From: Bacteroidia bacterium
Lineage (GTDB): Bacteria > Bacteroidota > Bacteroidia > Flavobacteriales_D > Crocinitomicaceae
Reading direction: 5' to 3'
Assembly: GCA_030427935.1 (NCBI GenBank)
Contig: JAUICI010000008.1
Span: forward strand, 1 to 57,122
DNA length: 57,122 nt
The first letter of the stretch is position 1. The number at the start of each line of letters is the position of its first letter. The notes beneath the pieces were generated by a model that saw nothing but the letters and a program-made list of their open reading frames with translations, ran no database searches and was not told where the DNA came from. The position numbers and the translations under genes are program-made. Positions 26,334 to 32,727 of this stretch are shown one piece after another.

Positions 26334-27305
26334 TTAACCACAACCTCCGCAGCCGCCACATCCACCACCACAAGAGGAGCAACTTGAGCAAGAGGAACAA
26401 GAAGAGCAAGAGCTACAGGAAGAAGCTGCCGCTGCTGCCGCCGCTGCTACTGCCGCCACATAAGCTGTGGTTCCGATTTCAAGTACTTTTGAAGCGTTCA
26501 ATAAGTTGCCGTCAAAAATGAGGTGTTTACTATTCACTGCTGCTTTCATCTCATCTTCATGGGAGCGTATTTCTTTAATTTTGGCTGTTGAATAATACTT
26601 TTCTTCTAGTTTTTTACAATATTTCTTACCAGCAGACGTCAAGCCTTGTTTTTTGAAAGTGCCTAAAAATGAAGGGATGAAAACCGCAAATGCGACAATT
26701 TCAAAAATCAGGAATTGCACATTGGCATAACCTCTTGAAAGCGCAATAATCAGCTTAATTAGACCCGGCAAAGCAATCAAAATTCTCACTGTCCACAGCA
26801 AAGATTTTTGGCTACTTCTATAAGCTTCATCGTACATAAAGCCAGACTCTTCCCAGTCGTACTCATATCGTTGGAAGGCTCTAGAAAATTTTGATTTTAC
26901 AGTTGAAGAATTGCAATAGTCCAAGAAATCTTGGAAGTCATTTTGACCATCTTTGAGCAGTTCATAGACAATACGCTCTACTTCCTTCAGTTTATTCGGG
27001 TCTGGTCTTTTCGAGTTTTCGACCATCTTAATGGCCACTTTTGTTCGGGATGAATTTAAGTTGAGTTCAATGTATCTTTTGGAATACAAATTGAGAACGG
27101 CAAATTCAATCAGCTGGTTATAGTCTTTCGCAATGTAAGTATAAGAATAGCCGTCGATATTGGGTACGTCCATTCTTCTTTTTTTAGGCTGTTTGAATAA
27201 GGGAATTAGCAAGTAAATCACCAAAATCAATGCAGACCAAGCGGCAAAAAGTCCTAAGAAAACAGGGCCTTTAATACTTCCGATAAAATCAATAATCAAA
27301 TACAT
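26334..27305 (-). CDS. TIGR04222-type membrane protein with Ala-rich linker and nine-cysteine C-terminal tail
   Basis: A 323-residue protein. One membrane helix lies near residues 14-36 followed by basic PLFKQPKKRR. A soluble domain spans about 45-165. Two more helices lie at about 170-190 and 195-216, followed by the KKQGLTSAGKKYCKKLEEKYY block typical of TIGR04222 proteins. By the positive-inside rule the tail should be cytoplasmic. After an eight-Ala run (287-294), the last 29 residues are six consecutive SSC triplets, then GGGC, GGC, GGC and G, giving nine Cys. This looks like a RiPP-core-like or metal-binding tail. The adjacent MNIO enzyme makes modification of these cysteines the obvious hypothesis. 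Its ATG is 1 bp from the upstream gene. Confidence 0.88.
   Translation of the reverse strand: MYLIIDFIGSIKGPVFLGLFAAWSALILVIYLLIPLFKQPKKRRMDVPNIDGYSYTYIAKDYNQLIEFAVLNLYSKRYIELNLNSSRTKVAIKMVENSKRPDPNKLKEVERIVYELLKDGQNDFQDFLDYCNSSTVKSKFSRAFQRYEYDWEESGFMYDEAYRSSQKSLLWTVRILIALPGLIKLIIALSRGYANVQFLIFEIVAFAVFIPSFLGTFKKQGLTSAGKKYCKKLEEKYYSTAKIKEIRSHEDEMKAAVNSKHLIFDGNLLNASKVLEIGTTAYVAAVAAAAAAAASSCSSCSSCSSCSSCSSCGGGCGGCGGCG
26337..26423 (-). repeat. tandem SSC/GGC-encoding repeat (Cys tail)
   Basis: Twenty-nine codons at the 3' end of the membrane-protein gene encode six SSC units followed by GGGC-GGC-GGC-G. Ser, Cys and Gly codons vary (TCT, TCC, AGT, TCA, AGC; TGT, TGC), so the pattern is kept at protein level and is not a young DNA repeat expansion. 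Both triplet blocks keep Cys at every third residue except for one extra Gly at the junction. Confidence 0.85.
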
Positions 27306-27306
27306 A

Positions 27307-28014
27307 TTAATGGCTGTCGATTAGATGGATTAGTTCGTTCAAAGTGCCTCTATATTTGTGAAACAGTTCTAAAAAAGCTTCGTCGTTCAGGTTGACTTCA
27401 TTTTGATTCCATTTCATCAAGGTTTTAACAGAATCAAGGTTGATGTTTAAATCCGAAGAAATCAAGCTTATAATTTCATCATAATTTGTTACGATCTTCT
27501 CCTTTTTCAGCATGATGATTACCTCAAGATTGTTCATTAAAGGATAGATTGTTTTGCGCGTTTCCATTCTCACATGCCCTAGATCGCCTCCCTTTTTCAC
27601 AAAATTGAATCTCAATCTTAAGGCCATGTTTCGCAACTCTTGTTCGCATCTTAACCTCAAATTTTCCTGATGAACTTCAACTTTGTCAAATGGATCAGAA
27701 CCAACCAGTACTTTATGATTTTGAGAAATATCTAAAAATTTAATTGGATATACGTCCGCTGATTTTTGGAGTTCATCCATGGTTAAAATGAATGGAAGAA
27801 TCTCGCTATCGGTTTCTTTTTCAATGAGCTCACTTAGTCCATCTAAAACTTGCGCCTCAACCTTGTCAAAAATGAAGAGCAGACTAAAACTAGCTTCATT
27901 AAAGTCCTTAATTCGAAGATGTTTACCGTATAGTAATAAGCTCTGCGTATTTTCTGCAATAGAGGATTCTTTGAGCTTATTAACAAAAGCCTCTAGTTTG
28001 TTTTCGTAGTTCAT
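27307..28014 (-). CDS. nucleotidyltransferase-like protein heading the MNIO operon, unknown function
   Basis: A 235-residue soluble protein. The N-terminal part (SLLLYGKHL, then SLLFIF and LPFILTMDEL) has the strand-turn pattern of MNT-type nucleotidyltransferase folds, but the GSx...DxD catalytic signature is not complete, so activity is doubtful. The C-terminal ~110 residues are helical with Arg/Glu-rich segments, compatible with a HEPN-like or four-helix domain. It begins the minus-strand operon and ends 1 bp before the Cys-tailed membrane protein, implying coupling. The fold guess is weak; the gene itself is secure. Confidence 0.7.
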   Translation of the reverse strand: MNYENKLEAFVNKLKESSIAENTQSLLLYGKHLRIKDFNEASFSLLFIFDKVEAQVLDGLSELIEKETDSEILPFILTMDELQKSADVYPIKFLDISQNHKVLVGSDPFDKVEVHQENLRLRCEQELRNMALRLRFNFVKKGGDLGHVRMETRKTIYPLMNNLEVIIMLKKEKIVTNYDEIISLISSDLNINLDSVKTLMKWNQNEVNLNDEAFLELFHKYRGTLNELIHLIDSH

Positions 28015-28176
28015 CCGTAATTGTAAATAGTTGGATACAAAATAGTAAAAATCTCGAAAGTTTTTGTGTCTCTTATAGTTGGATAATATAAGAGAGCTAG
28101 AAGGTTTAGGTTAAAAGATTTGATTTTTGTATCTTAGTTGAATAAGCTAGTGAATTTGAGCTTTAAAATCTTTAGC

Positions 28177-28398
28177 ATGGATAAATTTTGGATCATACTA
28201 CTTGCAATTGCCTTATTCACAACTTTGAGTTTTGTCTTTTTCAAAGTCATTCGCTCCTTTACAAGAGAAAAATTTGGTCAGAAATGGCTGAAAGGAATTA
28301 CGAATAAATTGTATTTCTGGCAAAGTGTAATTTTCATGAGCACAGCTTGTACGGCTTTGATTTTGTATTTGATGAAGGTGGGGAATATGCTACCGTAA
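28177..28398 (+). CDS. small two-TM membrane protein
   Basis: A 73-residue protein from ATG 28177; an in-frame TTG 39 bp upstream is less likely. Membrane helices lie at about residues 3-24 and 48-67, joined by a basic loop (REKFGQKWLKGITNK), so both termini should be outside. No family recognised. It is divergent from the MNIO operon across a 162-bp intergenic region (28015-28176) that shows no perfect -7 box. Confidence 0.6.
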   Translation: MDKFWIILLAIALFTTLSFVFFKVIRSFTREKFGQKWLKGITNKLYFWQSVIFMSTACTALILYLMKVGNMLP

Positions 28399-28419
28399 TT
28401 TTATATCAAACAATCTATC

Positions 28420-28692
28420 TTGAAAACCTGTAAGCGCTGTAAAGTCGCCCTACCCGAACTGGATTTAACTGAAGAAACGAGAAAACAACTTTCCGAATTG
28501 ATCTTAGATAATCAAAAACTTCAAGGGGTTAAGTTTTTGATGGGTACGGGAGTTACTCATGAGAACGCCAAAATCATCATGGATCACATGATTACACAAA
28601 AAGGGGTTTGTGGAAGATGTGACTATAATTTTGAGGGAGTCGGTCCTTTTGATTGTCCTGATTGTGGGGCTTTTAATTATAATATTCTTTGA
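28420..28692 (+). CDS. small protein with three CxxC motifs (zinc-ribbon-like)
   Basis: A 90-residue protein starting at TTG 28420; a stop in the same frame at 28396-28398 rules out an earlier start. CxxC pairs occur at residues 4-7, 64-67 and 79-82 (CPDCGAFNY, rubredoxin-knuckle-like), separated by a helical segment. Such spacing suggests a zinc ribbon formed by the two C-terminal pairs or by the first and last pair. Role unknown. It follows the small membrane protein by 21 bp and is probably co-transcribed with it. The 165-bp region downstream (28693-28857) shows no identifiable element. Confidence 0.65.
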   Translation: MKTCKRCKVALPELDLTEETRKQLSELILDNQKLQGVKFLMGTGVTHENAKIIMDHMITQKGVCGRCDYNFEGVGPFDCPDCGAFNYNIL

Positions 28693-28857
28693 TCTTCTTC
28701 CCTTCTATATTTTAATAATCACCTTGCTAAGAATTGTTAAATGCACTGTTGGTTCAAGTAAAATGATGTAAATTAAGTCAAGTAACTAATGTACCTAAGT
28801 TCTTGATTTACTTCCAATATTTAGCAATCAAGTCTTCAGGAAATAAAACCAGATCGC

Positions 28858-30414
28858 ATGAAAAATTTATTAAGTCTAGCCTTACTAGCAGTATTATTCG
28901 GGTGCTCTTCCGAAGAAAAGAAAGATGAAAAGAAAAAGGATTATAAGAAAGAAGCTAAAGAGATGGCTCACGGTGAAGAAGCTCCCATACAAAGCACGCA
29001 CAATACCGAAGAATATGATTATATAGATGAGAACGAATTTTTAGAAGTGACCGCAAACCCACTTTCTACTTTTTCCGTTGACGTCGATGCTGCGTCTTAT
29101 AGCAATGTCAGAAGATTTATCACGGATGGAATGCTTCCACCAAAAGACGCTGTCCGAATAGAAGAAATGATCAATTACTTCTCCTATGATTACAAAAATC
29201 CTAAAGACCAAAAACCATTTTCAATTCATACTGAATTAGGGGAATGCCCATGGAATAAGCAGCATAAATTATTACACATCGGGCTAAAGGGAAAGGAACT
29301 TGAAAAAGGAAATATACCTCCAAGTAATTTAGTTTTCTTATTAGATGTTTCTGGGAGCATGGAAGATCCTGACAAGCTTCCTTTGTTGCAAAATTCATTT
29401 AATTTATTGGTGAACCAATTAGGTGATCGTGATAATGTGGCTATTGTAGTTTATGCAGGGGCTGCTGGGCTTGTATTGCCTTCAACTTCTTGTGATCAAA
29501 AGGATGTGATTCTTCAGGCGATTAATAATTTAAGAGCTGGTGGAAGCACTGCGGGAGGAGAAGGTATTCACTTGGCTTACAAAGTGGCAACTGAAAACTT
29601 CAAAGAGAATGGTAATAACAGGGTTATCTTGGCCACGGATGGTGATTTTAATGTTGGACAATCGAGTGATGCTGAATTGGAACGAATGATTGAGGAGAAA
29701 AGAGAATCAGGTGTTTATTTGTCTGTTTTAGGTTTTGGAACGGGTAATTTGAAAGACTCAAAAATGGAAAAAATCGCCGATAAAGGCAATGGGAATTATT
29801 ATTATATCGATAATATTTTTGAAGCGAGAAAAGTATTGGTAACAGAGATGGGGGCTACATTGAATACCATTGCTAAAGATGTGAAGATTCAAGTTGAATT
29901 CAATCCTGCGAAAGTTTACCGTTACAGACTCATCGGTTATGAAAATCGGATGATGAGTAGTGAAGATTTTGATGATGACACCAAAGATGCTGGTGAGATC
30001 GGTGCAGGTCATACAGTTACAGCTTTGTACGAGATCGAATTGGTTGGACCAAGTATAAAAGATAAGACAGGCAAGCAATATAAATACCAAAGCACTCAAA
30101 TAAATAAAGAAGCTTATTCTTCCAACGAAGTTGCGAGCTTGAAATTCAGATATAAAGAACCCGAGGATACCGTAAGTCAGTTAATCGAAAAGACTGTCAA
30201 TGCGAAATATTTGAGTTTAGCCAAGACTTCAATCAATTTCCGTTTTTCAGCTGCTGTGGCGGAATTTGGCTTATTGTTGAGAGACTCTAAACACAAGGGA
30301 GAATCTACATATGAACAAGTTGTGGAGATGGCTCTTAGTGCCAAAGGTGAGGACGAAGAAGGGTATCGTTCGGAGTTTGTAAAAATGGTTCGTTTAGCTA
30401 AAGATTTAGAGTAA
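28858..30414 (+). CDS. von Willebrand factor type A domain lipoprotein (YfbK-like)
   Basis: A 518-residue lipoprotein. Signal MKNLLSLALLAVLFGC places the lipidated Cys at residue 16, followed by a Lys/Glu-rich linker. An N-terminal vWA_N-type segment (PLSTFSVDVDAASYSNVRRFI and DAVRIEEMINYF) precedes the VWA domain. The MIDAS motif DVSGS begins at Asp163, with TAGGEG and ATDGDFNVG downstream supplying the other metal-ligand positions. The C-terminal ~160 residues match the DUF3520 region that follows VWA in YfbK-type proteins. Metal-dependent protein binding at the cell envelope is likely; the partner is unknown. It stands alone and is convergent with the following minus-strand genes. Confidence 0.93.
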   Translation: MKNLLSLALLAVLFGCSSEEKKDEKKKDYKKEAKEMAHGEEAPIQSTHNTEEYDYIDENEFLEVTANPLSTFSVDVDAASYSNVRRFITDGMLPPKDAVRIEEMINYFSYDYKNPKDQKPFSIHTELGECPWNKQHKLLHIGLKGKELEKGNIPPSNLVFLLDVSGSMEDPDKLPLLQNSFNLLVNQLGDRDNVAIVVYAGAAGLVLPSTSCDQKDVILQAINNLRAGGSTAGGEGIHLAYKVATENFKENGNNRVILATDGDFNVGQSSDAELERMIEEKRESGVYLSVLGFGTGNLKDSKMEKIADKGNGNYYYIDNIFEARKVLVTEMGATLNTIAKDVKIQVEFNPAKVYRYRLIGYENRMMSSEDFDDDTKDAGEIGAGHTVTALYEIELVGPSIKDKTGKQYKYQSTQINKEAYSSNEVASLKFRYKEPEDTVSQLIEKTVNAKYLSLAKTSINFRFSAAVAEFGLLLRDSKHKGESTYEQVVEMALSAKGEDEEGYRSEFVKMVRLAKDLE

Positions 30415-30423
30415 ATAGGATAT

Positions 30424-30457
30424 AAAAAAGGGCCCTGACTCTAAAATCAGGACCCTT
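30424..30457 (-). terminator. rho-independent terminator for the minus-strand head-GIN genes
   Basis: The hairpin arms are AAGGG-C-CCTGA (30428-30438) and TCAGG-A-CCCTT (30447-30457), 10 pairs with one mismatch. The adjacent A-run (30424-30429) gives a U-tract for minus-strand transcripts ending at gene 30481. On the plus strand there is no T-run after the stem, so it would act less well for the VWA gene. Confidence 0.75.
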
Positions 30458-30480
30458 ACCAAAAGCAAGATATTGAAAGC

Positions 30481-30675
30481 TTATTTTAAGATCAACTTAT
30501 CAACCTTTGTTTCTTTTGTGTCTTCGTTTAAAATTTTCACATTGTAAGTTCCTCTTTCCCAAGCTGAGATGTTTAGAACTATTGGGTTGTCTGTTGAAAC
30601 TTTGTCCAGCATCACTTTCCCTTTCTTCCAAGGTTTTTTCCAGAATTGGAGACGCTTTGAGTCATTAATTATCAT
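30481..30675 (-). CDS. 64-residue frame resembling the end of a T9SS sorting domain
   Basis: ATG 30675 opens a 64-residue frame whose start interlocks with the stop of the preceding head-GIN gene (11-bp overlap, different frame). The last ~35 residues (NPIVLNISAWERGTYNVKIL, ending VDKLILK) have the spacing of the final two strands of a T9SS type A sorting domain (LxxGxYxVKI...KKLIxx). The VYPNP start of such a domain is missing, and there is no signal peptide. It could be a small coupled gene, a decayed remnant, or the tail of the head-GIN protein reached by frameshifting. Confidence 0.45.
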   Translation of the reverse strand: MIINDSKRLQFWKKPWKKGKVMLDKVSTDNPIVLNISAWERGTYNVKILNEDTKETKVDKLILK

Positions 30676-31465
30676 CGATGACAGATCCGTCTCCGGAGAT
30701 GTCTGTTGTGATCGTTGGAAAGCCTTTGTAAAAAATATTTCCATAACCACTTATCGAAATATCTAATGTGCTATCCGCTTTTACACGCATACTGGCACTT
30801 CCGATGGCATTGCATTTGGTGTGGTAAGTATCCAAAGGGTAAGCGTAAATATTTCCAACGCCATCGACCTGAAGCTCTGATCTCCTTGCAAAACCGTATA
30901 AAGCGAGATCACCTGAACCAGAGATAATACCATAATTTACATTTGCAGTCAAGTTTTGGAGATGAATGTCTCCATCCCCAGAGATCAAAGAAAACATTGT
31001 AGATGCATCCATCTGATTCACGTTGATCATTCCGGTTCCACTAATTATCAATTCACTTCTATCTAAGTTGGTGTTGGTCGTTCGATTAATATTTATCTCA
31101 CCCTCTCCTTTAATGACATAATCTTTCACCAGTTTTGAGTTGACCGTAATTGTAATTTGATCATAATTTGTGATGGTATAGCCTTCTTTCAAACCAAAAA
31201 TCAAAGTGCTGTCGTCTACATAAACTTCCATGGCCTCCATGACTTCATCGCTTGAGTTTACGATAATCGTATGCTGCAAACTGTCTTCCGTATAATTGAG
31301 AATGCCACCAGATCTTAATTCAATACGGTTGAATGCTGGTAATGGAATCAGATGATCGGTCTTATCTCCTTTACTAGCATCCACTTTTTTACAGGCAGTA
31401 CTGAAAAGGCTAAAAAATACTATGGCAATAAGGAATCTTAAAATGGCTAATGCTTTTAGACAAAT
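30665..31465 (-). CDS. head-GIN domain (DUF2807) lipoprotein without a canonical start codon
   Basis: The frame encodes a lipoprotein signal (FLIAIVFFSLFSTAC, lipobox Cys) followed by a DUF2807/head-GIN beta-helix domain with repeated SGxG turns (ISGTGMINV, ISGDGDIHL, ISGSGDLAL, ISGYGNIFY, ISGDGSVID). A GTG at 31384 would exclude the whole lipoprotein signal. Upstream the frame stays open to 31465 but contains no ATG, GTG or TTG; only ATT 31463-31465 could start it. I give the longest frame as the extent. It is paralogous to the gene at 31939. It follows gene 31480 by 14 bp. Either ATT is used, or the start codon was lost and the gene is decaying. Confidence 0.7.
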   Translation of the reverse strand: MCLKALAILRFLIAIVFFSLFSTACKKVDASKGDKTDHLIPLPAFNRIELRSGGILNYTEDSLQHTIIVNSSDEVMEAMEVYVDDSTLIFGLKEGYTITNYDQITITVNSKLVKDYVIKGEGEININRTTNTNLDRSELIISGTGMINVNQMDASTMFSLISGDGDIHLQNLTANVNYGIISGSGDLALYGFARRSELQVDGVGNIYAYPLDTYHTKCNAIGSASMRVKADSTLDISISGYGNIFYKGFPTITTDISGDGSVIDDN

Positions 31466-31479
31466 CTAGGCAATTTGCT

Positions 31480-31875
31480 TTAATCCGACCAAATGAAGGA
31501 GTTGATTCTCTCCGAGATCATTTGAAAAATACGTTTATTGATTTCTTTGTAATTGTTGAGGTAGAAGTCGCTTTCGTTCAGAGTCATCAAGCCAACAATT
31601 AATCCTGCTAGTAGATGGCTCAGGGCTTTGTTGGTTTTGATGTAATGACTGATAATGGCAAGGGTTTGTTCCCTACTATTGTTTCCTCTTGAGAGAATTG
31701 TGAGTAGGTTTTTTTCCTTTTGAAAAGCCTTGTAAATTAAATCGTTTTGATATTTAATAATTGGCCTTAAACAATTGTTTTGAAACTGCTCAATCGAATT
31801 AAAATAGGAATCACTTTTTTCCAAACCTGGAATCTCAGGTCTAATCTGCATCAAATACTCCTCTTTCTCTCTCAT
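31480..31875 (-). CDS. conserved Bacteroidota protein, often mislabelled glyoxalase
   Basis: A 131-residue helical cytoplasmic protein. The pattern REKEEYL..IRPEIPGL, FQNNCLRPIIKYQNDLI and the C-terminal NNYKEINKRIFQMISERINS matches a small Bacteroidota family whose members are often annotated as 'glyoxalase'. The sequence has no glyoxalase metal-binding beta-alpha-beta motif, so I do not accept that function. Role unknown. It lies between two head-GIN lipoprotein genes, 63 bp after the first and 14 bp before the second, on the same strand, which suggests one transcript. Confidence 0.8.
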   Translation of the reverse strand: MREKEEYLMQIRPEIPGLEKSDSYFNSIEQFQNNCLRPIIKYQNDLIYKAFQKEKNLLTILSRGNNSREQTLAIISHYIKTNKALSHLLAGLIVGLMTLNESDFYLNNYKEINKRIFQMISERINSFIWSD

Positions 31876-31938
31876 ATTCGTCTTTGAGAGAAAACAAAGA
31901 AGAAAGCCTATTGTTTACTTTTTAAGTTGAAATAGAGC

Positions 31939-32655
31939 TTAGTTAGCGTCAATTACACTTCCGGAACCAGAAATTTCTTGGGTAACGGATGGGTTTCCTT
32001 TGTAGTAAACATTCCCCGACCCAGAAATTAAAACATCAAGAGCGGTGTTCACTCTACACTCAATCGTACCAGAACCCGTAAGTTTCGCTTCTGTATTATC
32101 CGTATTTAAATTGAAGTTAGCAATTGTACCACTTCCTGAAAGGAGAATATCTGAACCAGTTGAAACGCCTTCAAGCGCCATGTTTCCAGAACCAGATATT
32201 TTGGCGTCTAAGGTACCATTGTGATCAATATTATAGGCATGTATACTACCAGAACCCGATATTTCATATTTACCATTGGCAAATTGAGTTGAATTCATGT
32301 TTGCTGAAATGGAACCCGAACCAGAAATAATGAATTGACTAACATCAGGGTGTGATATATAGATCTTCACATTATCTCCATTTTGAATGGTAATATTTTT
32401 CTTCACTTTGATCACTAAGGTTGTCCCAGATACCTGAAATTCAAGGGCATCAAAAACTTCTTGTGAGGTCATTACCGTAATGGAATTGGTAGTGTCATTG
32501 GTGTACATAATCGTTCCAACACCTTGTAGATTAATCGCATCAAAAGAAGAGACATTTACTTGAAATTCAAGTTGCTCCCCTTCCAGGGCATCAATTTTTT
32601 TACAGGAAGTCCCGATTAAAACAAGAGGTAGGAGTAAAATCAATAGCTTTTTCAT
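31939..32655 (-). CDS. head-GIN domain (DUF2807) lipoprotein
   Basis: A 238-residue lipoprotein with signal MKKLLILLLPLVLIGTSC and Cys18 as the lipidation site. The mature protein is a right-handed beta-helix-like head-GIN/DUF2807 domain with at least six SGSG turns (ISGSGSISANM, ISGSGSIHAYN, ISGSGNMALEG, LSGSGTIANFN, ISGSGNVYYKG, ISGSGSVIDAN). Such proteins are presumed to act as envelope adhesins or scaffolds in Bacteroidota; no enzyme role is known. It follows the CHAT protease gene by 72 bp and is a better preserved paralogue of the gene at 30665-31465. Confidence 0.9.
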   Translation of the reverse strand: MKKLLILLLPLVLIGTSCKKIDALEGEQLEFQVNVSSFDAINLQGVGTIMYTNDTTNSITVMTSQEVFDALEFQVSGTTLVIKVKKNITIQNGDNVKIYISHPDVSQFIISGSGSISANMNSTQFANGKYEISGSGSIHAYNIDHNGTLDAKISGSGNMALEGVSTGSDILLSGSGTIANFNLNTDNTEAKLTGSGTIECRVNTALDVLISGSGNVYYKGNPSVTQEISGSGSVIDAN

Positions 32656-32727
32656 AACTAAGTTGTTTTCCCCTTTTTTACGTGGTATAGTGGGAAAAGG
32701 TTTAGTTTGTCTGTAATATTTCAGCGA

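Noticed and set aside
26291-26521. Open frame opposite the Cys-tail region (+ strand)
   Set aside because: It is the complement of a repetitive coding sequence, with no start signal or protein-like composition beyond that shadow.
31480-31875. Annotation as glyoxalase
   Set aside because: The sequence belongs to the short family carrying that label but has no glyoxalase metal-binding motif or length.
31939-32655. SGSG repeats of the head-GIN gene as a DNA repeat
   Set aside because: The repeats are protein turns of the domain with divergent DNA; they are part of the gene's fold.
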